Positions 24,070-35,904 of a stretch of 64,000 nt of DNA are shown here, piece by piece. Within the stretch, counting starts at the first letter, position 1, and every line of letters begins with the position of its first letter. The DNA comes from Typhlomys cinereus. Taxonomy: Eukaryota; Chordata; Mammalia; Rodentia; Platacanthomyidae. The stretch spans positions 310,001-374,000 of the forward strand of contig JALPQD010000138.1 of NCBI GenBank assembly GCA_023101885.1, written 5' to 3'. Under the pieces are notes generated by a model, which saw only the letters and a list, made by a program, of their open reading frames with translations, was not told the DNA's origin and ran no database searches. The position numbers and the translations under genes were made by a program.

Positions 24070-24300
24070 AAAGTCTTATTTATGTGAAAGTTATATCTGC
24101 AGAGGGAGCGATAAATTGCAAAGTATGAAGGTTTGCAGCGAGTGCTGTAAAGTTTTATATTCCTGAAAACTAGGGATAAAGGATATCACCATTTAAGGCA
24201 AAGTGGATAAAAGGGGTTTCCACACGATTGTAAAACAGCCTTATAACAGTTAATTGCTAGTTTCTTATTACAACAGAGAGAGTCAAAGTCGACTTAAAAA
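24070..24300. promoter_or_regulatory. Candidate conserved non-coding element
   Basis: This is AT-rich unique sequence with motifs such as GCGATAAATTGCAAAG, GGGATAAAGGATATC, CATTTAAGGC and CAGTTAATTGC. No coding frame or repeat family is recognisable. The call rests on composition only. Confidence 0.25.
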
Positions 24301-24969
24301 AAACATGTTGGAACGTGAACAGAGGGAGTAAAGAAGACAAGAGTGAGTGACCTACAAGAAAGGTGTGGACCAAGGTCCAGCTGTTCACAGAAAAGAGAGA
24401 AGACTGTGTCATTCCAAAAGCCAGTGCTGTCCTGTAGTGAAGGGTGGTCACCACCTAGGACTGTCTTTCTTTTCCCACATATGGTCCACCAACAGAAGGA
24501 ATGGAGAAGACCCTTCACCCTTGACTATGATGCCTTCTTACGGCCAATGGCAGGGCCCAAAAAAGTCTTAGTTCTTCCGTCCGGAACACCCAGTCCCTGT
24601 GATTTCCCCTCCTCCTGTGCCTTCACCGGTCAGGCAGTTGGAGAGGGGGGAGAATAGCGACCCTATTCTCCAGAACAGGAGAATGGTGGAGGATGGCTGG
24701 GTGCTGTGGGTGGGTCGGAGAACAGAGAGGACATGCGCACGCGCAGAAACCTGGGGAGGGACTTCAGGCTCCACGGAGGAGGGTGAATCCATTGAGTCTG
24801 TCAGAATCATATCCTAAGCTAGAGAAACCAGCGTGAGTAAGGGGATATCAGGACAGTCCCCCCCTCGAGAGCCATAACTCCAGGGGCCCCCTTGACCTCT
24901 ATATTCCTGTAAGTACTGCTGGCATCAGCTGATATTGGGGTTCAGAAACTATTTCCAAAGAAGTTTCAG

Positions 24970-25438
24970 GATCTTGTGTCCTGTGATATTTAATCCTGGG
25001 TGTCGACTTGACACATCTGGCATTAACTAAGACCACCTGAAGAGACTATTTGGATAATACAAAGATCAGCCCCAGATCTGATCAGAACCTCCCTAGAACT
25101 CATTGGGACCTCCCAGGAGTGGACCAAACAAAAGGAACTACAGAAGAGAGGATAGATTCTGCAGCTGTGCTAGAAAATGCTCTTCCCTTCTGCTGCCCAC
25201 TTTCTTCATTTCTTCTCCTCTCCCACCCTCCAACTCTCCAAGTCTTCAATGTGACTAAAGACTCTCTAGGAATCCTGCAGCCTTCAGCCGTCACCCACTG
25301 GACTACTGGGCTGAGCACCCACTGGCAGCCATTGTTGGAATACCTCAGCCATATCTCATAAGCCAACTCAATAAATTCCCTTTATATATACTTTGTTGAT
25401 TCTGTGACTCTAGAGAACCCTGACTAATACAGTCCCTG
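24970..25438 (-). mobile_element. Interspersed repeat ending CTCTAGAGAACCCTGACTAA
   Basis: Begins near ATTTAATCCTGGGTGTCGAC and ends in TAGAGAACCCTGACTAATAC, a common rodent repeat terminus. A family name is not assigned. Confidence 0.45.
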
Positions 25439-25444
25439 AACAAG

Positions 25445-25650
25445 GACTAGGGCACAGACATACACTTGCAGTCCAAGTAGAGACAGCCAGCATGCCTGTG
25501 ATCTCTTGGTTAGGGAGGTAAAGTCAGGTAGATACCAATTGACAAGCTCCAGCCAATGAGAGACCCTGTCTTAGAAAACAAGGTGGAAAGCATCTAAGGA
25601 CAGTGCATGGAGTTAATTTCTGGTCTCCACAACATGTGCATGCATGTGCA
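25445..25650 (+). mobile_element. B4-like SINE
   Basis: ATGAGAGACCCTGTCTTAGA and GGTCTCCACAACATGTGCAT are typical of its second half; the (GGAA)n tract that follows grew from the tail. Confidence 0.55.
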
Positions 25651-25651
25651 C

Positions 25652-25812
25652 AGGAAAGAAGGAAGGAAGGAGGGAGGGAAGGAGAAAGGAGGGAGGAGAG
25701 AGGGAGGGAAGAAGGAAGGAAAGAAGGAAGGAAGGAAGGAAAGAAGGAAGGAAGGAAGGAAGGAAGGAAGGAAGGAAGGAAGGAAGGAAGGAAGGAAGGA
25801 AGGAAGGAAGGA
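25652..25812 (+). repeat. (GGAA)n purine microsatellite
   Basis: GGAA/GGAG repeats over about 160 bp, with a near-pure (GGAA)n run from about 25740. GGAA arrays are ETS-factor binding arrays in principle; no role is shown here. Confidence 0.95.
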
Positions 25813-25975
25813 ATGAAATACTTCTGAAGGAGGAGGCAGGAGCACAGGGGGAGCTCAGTAGCTGCAATGTCCAGGTGATACAAGTGATCAAGGCTTGGTG
25901 GCACCTGTGAGACTTTCTGGTTCATTTGCATAGCATAGATATTCCATGAGTCTTCCTCCTTCTGATAAGTTCCAG

Positions 25976-26260
25976 CTGTCAACTTGCGTCTAAAGCTTTG
26001 GGTCTCTGGGCACACCTATGAGGAATTATTTAGTTGAGACAGACCTCTGAGCAAACCTGTAGGAGATTATTTTAGTTGCATAATTGACGAGGCATGATGG
26101 GACCAGTCTCTAGGCAGGCGGGTAAGATGGAGAGAGCTGGCAGCAGCATTTTAGGCAAGACTGGCAGCAAGCTGATGTGCATTTGTCCTTGTCTCAGCCT
26201 TTTTTCCTCCTTATTCTTTGTAATTTTCATACACAAATTGAGCAGATTTTCATGCCTCTG
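25976..26260 (-). mobile_element. URR1-like repeat, reverse
   Basis: AGCTGTCAACTTGCGTCTAA starts it, with AACCTGTAGGAGATTATTTT inside; continues to about 26250. Confidence 0.45.
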
Positions 26261-26267
26261 CCCCCGT

Positions 26268-26652
26268 CACAGTTAGTCTTTCTACTGCTGTGAGACAAAC
26301 TCAGACTCCAGCAACTTAAGGGGAAAAAGGAGAATTTATTTGGCTTACAGTTTCAGAGGGGAAACAGAATCCATAAAGGCAGGACTCCTGTAGCAGAAGG
26401 CATGGTGGGTGGCAGAGGCCGAAAGTGGCTTAAGTATCTGCAGGCATCAACATGAAGGTCGAGAGAACAAGCAGCAGACTGCTAGAGTAGACCACCAGCA
26501 GAAGCAAGGAGGACCCCGGGAGGGCCCCGCCCCCGCCCCCTGTCACCTGCATTCCTCCAGCAAGGCTCCACCTCCCAAACACTAATGTCCACTAAAGATA
26601 ACAAACACATGAACCTGTAGGAGGACAACTCACATTCAAACCGTGACACCCC
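26268..26652 (+). mobile_element. URR1-like repeat, forward
   Basis: Starts CACAGTTAGTCTTTCTACTG, has CAGCAACTTAAGGGGAAAAA and TTATTTGGCTTACAGTTTCA, and ends with ACAACTCACATTCAAACCGT. This is a common rodent repeat form. Confidence 0.6.
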
Positions 26653-26816
26653 CTCATACACACCCATACCCCTTCTTCCCCCACCTTTCCTTCTGTTCTG
26701 CATGCCAATCATCACCTCCTTCCCACTCCCACATCTCTCTACATGTGTGCTCCACTGGTTCCCATCAAGCATGTCTGTACCGGCAGGTGCCAGGGAAATG
26801 ACTGTGGCACCAATAA

Positions 26817-26832
26817 CCTACCAGGGGGCAGA
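26817..26832 (+). promoter_or_regulatory. CTCF-like motif in repeat-derived sequence
   Basis: CCTACCAGGGGGCAGA differs from the CTCF core CCACCAGGGGGCAG by one base. A related repeat at about 23297 reads CCCACCAGGAGGTAGA and is a weaker match. Confidence 0.3.
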
Positions 26833-27654
26833 CAGAGTGGAGCAGTTTGCCTTCCCCTTTCTGGCACCCGCTCCAAACATTCTGTCTGGGTGGTGCTGCA
26901 TCTCCTGAGACCCTCTACTCTTGATGTGGATATGGTATGACCAGCTCCCTGGCTTCTGTTGCTGGTGTAACTCTCCTGCCATGACCAACTCTAACCTGGA
27001 ACCATGAGCATGAATAAATCTCCTTGTTCCCACAAATCCTTTGGGCCAGGTGTTTTTTTTACAACGAAGTAATAAAACTGAGGTGCTAGACACAACCCCA
27101 TGCATGGCGTGTCTTGTTAGCATCTTAAATCTCTACCCACAGGAGTGTTTTTGGTATTATACTGAGCCACATATCACCTTCAGACACTCTGGTGTGTCTC
27201 TGGACCAGTGGCAGGATTTAGTCAGGTTGGCAGTAAGGGGTCAAGCAGTGGAGTCCAGTCTTCTTTTGTGCCTACTTTAATTTTTGCATATGCTAATTTT
27301 GTTAAGACTTTGCTTAGGGGCCTCTGGAGGACTTTACTGTCCTCCCTACTCTCCTGCTTCAGTGCTCCCAAGAAAGCGCAGTGCACCACCTATGTGACCC
27401 AGCACAGCCACCTTGCTTTTGTCGTCGTTCTTTTATTTCATATATAAATTATACCTAAGAGTCCCTTTTCTTCCTAACTAGTCTTTCTACTTAGATCTCT
27501 CTCTCCCTCCCTCTTTCCCTCCCTCCCTCTTTTTCTCTCTCTCTCCTATGAGTTCCCTTGGATTGCTTACAGGAGTGTAGGTTAAGTGTTATTTACAGGA
27601 ACGTGGGCACCTTGCCAGTGGCTACACTGCCAAAGAAAATGTCTCTCCTTCCCC

Positions 27655-28075
27655 CAGTGTTGCAGTCCGCCTGCATAGTTGCTGATAAATGACCATCACA
27701 CAGCTTAAGGGAACAAGGAGTTTACTTTCTTACGATAGTCCGGTTACAGTTCTTAGTCCAGCTTGACGGGAGAGCACGCACCAACACCAGGGCCGAGGGA
27801 ACTGGCCACCATAACGGCTGAGAGATGGACAATCCTTACTTGTCAGACCAGCATGTCTGGCCAAGTATACAGAAGGATGCCAACTCTCTCAACCAGCTCT
27901 CTGTGATTTATCCAGGGCCTAAGCCCACCCACCAGGGGCTGGGTCTTCCCCAGCAGCTAGACAATCTCCTTCAGGTTTGCTCTGGGCTTAACTCAACCAT
28001 CAACTCTCTACAACTGTGCCCAGAGCTCAAACCCTCAAGAGTCAAGTTGACACCTGTGCTTAACTATGACACCCA
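27655..28075 (+). mobile_element. URR1-like repeat
   Basis: Runs from GTTGCAGTCCGCCTGCATAG through CAGCTTAAGGGAACAAGGAG to AAGTTGACACCTGTGCTTAA and CTATGACA. About 420 bp; near full-length compared with other copies here. Confidence 0.6.
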
Positions 28076-28779
28076 GCAACCATTAACTGCCTAAAGACAG
28101 ATCCTCAGGGAGGGGTGGAGACTTATCATCCCTCTCCCCATGACAGGATGCTGATGGGCCCCAATCTTGTGCAGGTAGTCACAACCACTGTAAGTTCAAG
28201 AGTGCAACAGCTACCTCATGCCCGGAAGTCAGCGTTCCACACTATCTCCCTGCTTCCTCCAGCTCTTACAGTCCTTCTGCCCCTTTCCCACCATGTTCCC
28301 TGAGTCTTGAAGGGGATACTACAGATCCCATTTATGGCCCAGCATTTGACAGTCTCTTATTCTTAGCACTTTGACCAATTATGAGCCTCTGTAGTTATCT
28401 CTGTCTACTGTGGAAAGCAGCTTCTTTGACCATGGCTGACAGCATCTCTAACAACACAATTACATAGAAGGCAATTTGACAGGCTTACATATCATATCCA
28501 TTTAGCCTCCTGCTTCGGCTGCCAGGCCTTTCACTCTCTATTTCCCACCATGATGGGCTCGGCCCCCTCTTCTCCTTTAAGCTACCTGGAATATTGTCTC
28601 ACAGCCACAGAAGAATAGGTGCAACACTGGGGAGCCCCACGAGGCTGCCAGGAAGCTTAGGAGAAACTCCCATCATTTCCCCTTCAGCAAAAGCAATTGC
28701 ACTTTTCCTTTCCTTGCTGTGAAACTCATGGGTTTCTTCAACAGAAAACCCATTATTTATCAAAAGCAGATTTTTTTTC

Positions 28780-28780
28780 T

Positions 28781-28829
<49 letters not shown>

Positions 28830-29018
28830 CAGCGAGTACTACGTATCCTTGTAAAGGACCAAGGACCAAGGGTGACTTTGGGAATCATCCTGAATTGCCT
28901 CTGCCTCCTTTTTGGCTTTGATCTGGGATTTTTCTACGTGGGAGTTTAGGATCTGAACTCAGAACCTTCTGCTTGTGAGGCAGAGGGTTAACCCCTAGGC
29001 CATCTCTCCAGCCCCCAA
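28780..29018 (-). mobile_element. B2-like SINE, reverse
   Basis: GT tract at about 28783-28828, GGTGACTTTGGGAATCATCC and the head GGCCATCTCTCCAGCCCCC. CAAAAGCAGAT and CAAAACAGAT flank it. Confidence 0.85.
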
Positions 29019-29059
29019 AACAGATGTTTAAAGCAATGGTTTATTTAAGGCTCCTGCCG

Positions 29060-29230
29060 TGATAGAATATAAAATGACCCCCGCAGGGTTGTGGTCTTGA
29101 ATACTCATTGTCCAGATGGTAGCGCTGACTGGGAAATTATAGAGCCTTTAGGAGGTGGAGCCTTGCTGGAAAAGTAGGTCACTGGGAGTGGGATTTAAGA
29201 TTTGATAATCTAGTCTCTCCCCCCTTTCCC
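29060..29230 (+). mobile_element. Old DNA-transposon-like repeat fragment
   Basis: TTTAGGAGGTGGAGCCTTGC and GGTCACTGGGAGTGGGATTT are diagnostic of the family also seen at 21376 and 62148. Confidence 0.5.
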
Positions 29231-30295
29231 TTCCTCCCTCTTGAGAATGGCGTCAGGTAATCACCTGCTCCTGTCCATGCCTTCTCTGCCTGCCACCATG
29301 AGTTCCCACCAGGTGGACTCCATCCCCTCTAGACCCGCCGGTCGGTCAAAGATAACACATCCTTTCTCTTCTAGGTGGCACGAGTCAGTAAGGATCAGTC
29401 ACGGGAAGTATAACAGGAGCAGTTCTCTGGTCCATCCAGCCTTGCTGGTCAACTTCCCATCTCACAGTGATGTCCACTCTCCTGACAGTGACCCCACACA
29501 CTGAACCCTGAACCACGCCTGACATGTACAAGACCACGAACGCAAGCTGTGGTGGAGTGGTGCCCCACAGCCCGCCCACCACGATTCCTTTCTGCTCTGG
29601 AATCGGCCACCTTTCTTCCTCAGGGAAGGGACAGCGGAGGACTGTCAAGTCTCCTCAGAGCTCCCCTGTGATGTGACCCCCCCTACAGGAAACTCTTCTG
29701 ATCCCCCAGGTGGTCTCAGGAGGAAAAGCATGACCTCATTTTGGACAAAGTGGAAGATTCTTCTCTCTGCCTCCAGCCTGAGCTCTCTTATCTCCAGGGG
29801 GGCACAGACCAGAGGAGCTGGAAGCTGGGGCCAGGGAGCCCCTAAAGAGGCAGGGGGACCATATGCCTTACTTGCCCAGGTCATCTCCACTCCACAGCAT
29901 GTTGTGCACACACAGTTATTATTAACACCTCTGTCTCCAGAACAGAAGGGCCCTGGTTTGGATGATAAATGTCGTGGTTGTCCTAACAGAAAAGGGGCTT
30001 CAATAGAACGGATGCTACCAGCCTCCTTCATTAATGCAATAAACCCTGAGCACTGCCTCGTGCCAGGCACAGTGCCCGGCTCTTGACAGGGTGCCAGGGC
30101 AACTCGGTGAAGTCCCAGCTGTATGAGCTCATGGTTTTGGCAGCCGCGGCCCAAAGCAGCTGAAACACAAAGCAGACGTTCCCAGGGAAAGGATGCACGC
30201 TCCCAAGATCCCACCGCGGAGGGGACAGAATGAAGCCAAAGACGTCCACCTCCTGATACCCAGAGTCTGAGAGCCCACACAATGGGAAGGATCCA

Positions 30296-30612
30296 AGAAT
30301 CAGGAGATGATTTGATAGAGGGAAATGTGGGAGAGGGGAGAGAGAGCGGGGGTAGACAGAGGACAGAGGGAGGAGAGAAGAGAAAGGAGCAAGAAAAGAA
30401 GAGAGGAGGGAGAGAAGAGATAGATAATACAGACAGAGAGAGGAGACACAAGAAGGTGGAGAGAGAAAAAGAAAGGAAAGACAGAGGGAGGAGAGAAGAG
30501 AGGAGGAAGAGGGGAAGATAGAACAGAAGAGATAGGTAGATAGATAATACAGAGGAGACATAGGAGAGAGAGAGGAGAGAGAGAGAGAAGAGACAGAGAA
30601 AGAGAGAGGTAA
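30296..30612 (+). repeat. Long purine-rich (GA/GGA) tract
   Basis: About 300 bp of imperfect GAGAGG, GAAAAG and GATAGATA repeats. The long minus-strand open frame over it is a composition artefact. Confidence 0.9.
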
Positions 30613-33052
30613 TTTTGATCCTGGCTTTGAGGTGGAACCCAGCACCTCGTATGGTGGTCTCTAACCCACAAAAGGCAGAGGCAGTGTCTCATATAATTTC
30701 CAGCTCCTCTTTGAATTTCTGCCCTCCAGGACATCGACACAACACTGGACTCTGTCACGCCAAAGGGAATAGCTCATTTATTCTGTACCAAATACAGTTA
30801 ACACTTTCGAGGAAACACGGGTTCAGGTTGCCTGGAATGATAGTCTCCATGTGGATGTGGTTGTATGGACTTTTAAGTCGGTCAGAAATGAACATGTTTG
30901 CCAAATATACTGGTGGGACAGTAGGGAGGTGGGCCACAGCAGGGAAGACCCTGCTACAGACTGCAAACACCACCCTGTGACATTCTTAGCTCTGGGGTTG
31001 GGGAAAGCCAGAGGTCTGCTAAAGGTTTTACCTGACAGTCAGGCAGATACAGAGACGGGCAGCGGATGACTATTATAATAGATACTCCACATTAACTTTG
31101 ACTCTGGATCTGTAACATCCTAACTCTCCATAGTCACAGAAGCTCCAGCCAATCAATGAATCTGCAAAGTCTTTAACATGCATGTGTCTTTTTCAGGGAA
31201 ACTTGATGCGTATTAAGTCAACTAATTTTCCCTGGAGGAGCAGACAACCCAGCGTGTGGCAGCTGCCGGGCTGTGTATGTTGAGCACACTACTCTGATGG
31301 GGAGCCACATCAGAAACCCCTTCTTAAGACAGCCATGTTCCCCTTAGTCCTTGTGTGAGCCAAGTCCAGGACAAGCCAGTGTCCCCCAGGCTAGTGACCT
31401 CCAGCACCCGGGAGGGAGCGGGGTCTCGGAGTGGGGGGCATGCCTTTCTCAAGGCTGTCTTTCGTTAGGATTCTGGAAGAATGAGTGGGAGCTGGTGCAG
31501 AATGAGCCAGAGTTGGGCCTTGGAATTGCGGGTAGCCAAGGCGCCTCCCTGGACTTGTGGCTAGGTGGGCTGGGAGCAGAGGGTCTGCCTGTGCCTGGCA
31601 CTCAGCATCCAGGAACACCATCGTCAGCGCATCGCAAACCACAGGGCTGGTCTCAAAGGAAGGGAGCTCCAGACCCACCAGGGAGAAACAGGATCTTCAT
31701 CAGTCAGGCGGCAGTGGGGACAGGGGCAAGAAGAAATTCTGGACAGGTCTTTCCATAGAACTTCTGGACTTTGCTGCCACCTGGTGGATGACGTCTAGAA
31801 GGCAGTGTTGTGGCTGTCTTGGCCAAAGGTTGGGATCTCTCTGGGAGCTCAGGACTGACAGGTCCTCCTGAGCTTGGGGGTGGTGGGAGGCCATTCCTGC
31901 TCCATCGAAGTGAGTTCCAGGCTCCTGTCACCCCCATACATCATACTCAGGATATGTCTGTCTTTAGTTCTCTCTTCCCATAAAGGGAGAGTGGAGAGGG
32001 CGCTGGACAGGGTAGTTGGCGGAGTATCAGAATGGGCCCCCAGGGTGTGCCAGGCGCTCTCGCTCTCACGCTGTCCCCCACACAGCAGGAAGTCAAAGCT
32101 GAGGCTTTAGGAAGGAACGCTGTGAGAACACAGGTGTGCAGGGGCGAGGGAGAGACGTGGGAAAGAGACAGAAAGGGACGCTAAGGTTTCCATTCAGCCT
32201 GGCTCAGGTCCCATCTTCAGTCCACTCTGGCCCTAGGGCATGAACCCCCCCCCCAATCTGGTTAAAAATGACGGGAAGGGCAAAGGCCTCCTGTCCTCTG
32301 GTTGCTAGAATCTGTTCTCATGGGTTCCAAATGTGCTACCTGTGGAATCCAACTCAGTCTTGCGAATTCCCTGGGCTTTTCCAAATAAGAGCATGAGACA
32401 CCTAACACCTACAGGGTAGACATTATGGGAGCCCCACTGCACAGATGAACAGGTAGACGAGTGAGAGAGATAAGCAGCAGTCAGCTTCATAGCCAACCAG
32501 TGATGAGGCTGGATTTCACTCTCGGGTATATCATTACAATAAGTATGTCCCAGAAAGTAATGGGGTGAACTTTGGGCCCACTAGCTGTGGGCTCTCTCCT
32601 CCCAAAAACTCCAGTAGCAACTGAGGCAGATCTGTGCCCCTTGGCTGCCTCTCCCAGGCTAGAGAGATAAAGGTCTCCTTTTTAAAGGATCTAAGAAATA
32701 AAATGCCGGATTCCTCATCTAACTCACATTAGGAATACTTTGCCAGATAGCTCTTCCTCCAGTCTAACCTCTACACTTCAAATAGAATGGAGGGGAGGAA
32801 GAGAGAAAAATGAGAGAGAGAGAACATAAATGTCAATCAAGCTTCTATTTCAGGGTGAGGTGCTCTTAGAGGTCCCTAAAACCAGGGTTGACTACCTCAC
32901 ATTGATTAGTTTACAAGAAGGGCACGTTTGTTCGGGCTGGTATAACCATAAACTAGAGCTGAATTCTCTAACCGAGACAATCAGGGTTGGCCAATCACAG
33001 GCCTCAATGGGAAAGCTTAAATTATAGAGAATCAAGTTAGAAAAAAAGGAAA
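30613..33052. other. Intergenic, largely repeat-poor, no gene seen
   Basis: A notably SINE-poor 2.4 kb with moderate GC and one strong CTCF-like motif (31773-31788). Low repeat density may mark constrained or open chromatin; no exon recognised. Confidence 0.5.
31773..31788 (-). promoter_or_regulatory. CTCF-like motif
   Basis: The minus strand reads TCCACCAGGTGGCAGC, a full match to the CCACNAGGTGGCAG CTCF core. It lies in unique sequence about 5.2 kb beyond the HTR3A polyadenylation region, a plausible place for a boundary between HTR3A and the next locus. Binding is inferred. Confidence 0.55.
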
Positions 33053-33054
33053 CA

Positions 33055-33100
<46 letters not shown>

Positions 33101-33168
33101 TCACATGTACACAACCCCATGCGCGTGTGTGTGTGTGAGTGTGTGTGAGTGTGTGTGTGTGTGTGTGG
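33053..33168 (+). repeat. (CA)n followed by (GT)n, inverted pair
   Basis: (CA)n at about 33054-33095 and (GT/GA)n at about 33124-33168 are separated by about 28 bp. Being complementary, the two arms could pair into a hairpin of about 40 bp. Confidence 0.9.
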
Positions 33169-33269
33169 CTTCAGGATGAGGGAACCTCTGGCAGGTCAGG
33201 GTACCCAGTGTGGCCAGGGGATCAGGCTGAGGAGTCTGTCACAGGCAAGGGTAATTGTACTGGACCGGT

Positions 33270-33500
33270 CAGACTTCAACACCCGCCTCTCAAGAAGCGA
33301 GGGAGGAGCTGCCCTCTCCTGCCCAACACCCCTCCCCGTGGGGAGGCGGAGGGTGATTAGCATGGGACATTGTCCTCAGATAATGGGCCCCAGCTGTCGC
33401 CTGAAAGAAGCGACAAAGCGCCTGGCGGCTCCATTCGCATTATCCCCTCCTTAAATCTCTGTTATTAGATTAGATTCAAAATGTATTGATTCTGAAGCTG
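33270..33500. promoter_or_regulatory. Candidate conserved non-coding element with ATTA/GATTA cluster
   Basis: The unique sequence holds GTGATTAGC, CAGATAATGGG, GCATTATCCC, TTATTAGATTAGATTC and GTATTGATTC within about 140 bp, along with GC-rich flanks (CAAAGCGCCTGGCGGC). Clustered homeodomain/GATA sites suggest an enhancer. No conservation data are available. Confidence 0.4.
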
Positions 33501-34539
33501 GGGGAGGAGGGGAGGGAGGAGAATCTGGCTGGCGGAACATTGAGCCCTTCCATCCCCAACTGGGAAACTTTTTTTCCGTGCTGGCTCAGAGAAACCTCTC
33601 CCAAGTGTGCATGCAGGTCTCTGGGCTCAGCCTCTCTGCCCCCACGCTCCTGTAGACTGCCAGGTGTGCCCAATGCTGGAGGCCTCTTTGAGCCCAGGTG
33701 GCCAATGTGCAGGAGAAGGGCCTCCCTCTGTGGACACAGCCGCAGAATGAGGCAGCACCCACTCTAGAAACGGGGGAGCTCAGCCCGAGAACTTGCAGCA
33801 AATGTGATGCAGCCTTCCGAAGAGCTGGACGGAGCTGGAAGCAGGGCGGGTGGGGAGGGGCCAGGAGAAATGAGAGCTCTAGGGGGGTGAGGAGAGGAGG
33901 CCACCGGAGGGGGCGCGGAGGTGACGGGCTTGCGAGCGCTTCATCTCCGCAGAGAACAGAGTCAGAGGCGGTGGGCCCCGGTGCAAGCTGCTCCTGCTGA
34001 AGCCTCTAATCCTTCCGTGGGCTGGACGAACCCCAAATCTCTGCTGTTCCGTTGGCCTTCTTTACTGATGGTCTCCTGTTCGCCTCTGCAGGGACCCTTG
34101 CCGACCACTCGAGGAGTGCCTGTCTAACCCGTTCACCACCTCCAAGGGTGAAGGCGCAGTGAGTCGTCCGTACCTGCCACCACCTCGGGTTCCAGGGAGA
34201 GCAGAGCCTCATGGGACAGACCACCCTCCAGCTGAGGGCTGTTATCCCTGGGGGTGAGGCGGACACTACGGGCAGAAGTGATCAGCTCTGGAGAACCAGC
34301 CAAGCAGGAAGGACTTCCTGGGTCCTTTGCAAAACCAAAGTTGCTACAAGGATGGGTGGGAGCACACCTAGACCAGGACTCCTGAATTATGTTTAAACCT
34401 AAAGCTCATGTTGGTACCCAAAGACACACTCAGGGTTACTGTTCCTCTTCCTTATCTGTTCCTCTGCTCAATATGACCACATTAGATGAATCTCTTCTCT
34501 CTCTCTCTTTTTTTCTCTTTCTCTCTTTTTCTAGGGTCT

Positions 34540-34675
34540 CTTTCTGTAGCCTAAGTTGACTTGGGACTCACTCACTACCTTGCTCAGATTGACCTCAAAC
34601 TAGTGGTAATCCTCCTGCCTCAGCCCCCACCCAAGTGCTGGGAATACAGATATGAGCCGCCACATCTACCTTTAC
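34540..34675 (-). mobile_element. B1 SINE, reverse, diverged
   Basis: GGTCTCTTTCTGTAGCCTAA, AATCCTCCTGCCTCAGCCCC and AAGTGCTGGGAATACAGATA are the reverse B1 pattern. Confidence 0.7.
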
Positions 34676-34884
34676 TTACTCTTTCGTTTGCTGTTGTGGA
34701 AAGGTAGCTCAGCGTAGCCTGTTTGGTTCTGAGAGGAAAGGAGAAAGAAGGTTCCAGTAAGTGTCCAGATGAAAGGCTGTCTGTTCTCCCACAGACAGAG
34801 CAAAGAGCTCCTTAGGCTTAACCCAAGATTAATATTGACAGACAGGAGTTGGTGCACTGGGATGCTCTGACTTGAAGCCTCAGT

Positions 34885-35205
34885 TTCTCGTTCCTGGGCA
34901 GCCCAGCCCAGATGTCAGATCAATGAGCTGATTGGCTGCGGCCAGAAGAGCAGATGGCATTACACGCAGCAGTTCATTCCCAAGGTGGTTAATTGGCTGC
35001 CTTGGTGCCGGGCTCTGTTGCCCATTGATTGTGGGTGAAAGGTGAGGATGAGGAATCGATAGGCTGATGAGTGTCTTACTAGCTCTCCAGTTGGACACTT
35101 CATCAATAGCCACCCACTTAATGGCCAGTGGTGCATTGACTGTCTACCTTTCTATCTTTGTGGCCTAAGACATGAGAACCATCCTGCAGTGTGATTGGCT
35201 CCAAC
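34885..35205. promoter_or_regulatory. Candidate regulatory block with three ATTGGCT motifs
   Basis: ATTGGCT occurs at 34931-34937, 34992-34998 and 35194-35200, all in the same orientation. ATTGG is the reverse-strand CCAAT box recognised by NF-Y. The sequence is unique and repeat-free, with further ATTGATTG and ATCGAT motifs. Confidence 0.35.
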
Positions 35206-35904
35206 AGGATTAATAAGCAGGACAGCTTTGGGTTCTAAGACCATGCTATAAGCAGTGGACTGCAGGAAAGATATCTTGAGTGAGGAAAGATAAATCAGCC
35301 CCCACTTTTTTTCTAGTCTTGTTAGTCAAAGACAATGCTGGGGAGTGAATCCCTAACTCTATACTCTCTTATTTGCTAAAGGACCTTTGATCTCAACCTA
35401 TCGGCAAAAACAAAAGCCAAATGCAAAATGCTCGCATCATATCAAAAGCTCACATGTCTGAGATAGAGGAAGCAGATGAGGCCTCATTTCCAGTTAACCT
35501 TAGGAACAGAGTCGGTATCTTCGAGCTGTTTCTCATGCTGGGAGCCTGGGGTGAGAAGCAGGGAGTCTCCTTCTTCAACGTCTAGGCTGAGAGATCCCAA
35601 GGGCCTGAGTTCTGTCCTTTATTCAGCCTCCTGACTGATTTAAGAACTGAAATCATAGCGTTTGGAGTTCACGTACTCATAGTGACTCTCTTATTATTGG
35701 ATGGTTTAGAACAGCTAGAGAATAGTGTAATTGTTACAACTCCACCCCCCACCACCACCACCACACTTTGAGTGACAGGAAGCCACAGACAAGAGGGATA
35801 AGCTGGATTGAAACTTGGGGGGGGGAGGCAGGAAAAGCCTCCTCCATCCACTGTGAAACCAACAGCAAGGATGGCCTTCCTCTTCATCATCATCTCATTG
35901 TCAT

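Noticed and set aside
25594..26015. Leu/Pro/Ser- or Lys/Glu/Gly-repeat proteins across GGAA tracts
   Set aside because: Translations of microsatellites in several frames; also at 16594-17010 and 58396-58830.
29645..30451. Minus-strand open frame of 268 codons, Ser/Leu/Pro-rich N-terminus
   Set aside because: The first part is translation of a purine tract and the rest matches no family. No promoter or splice evidence.
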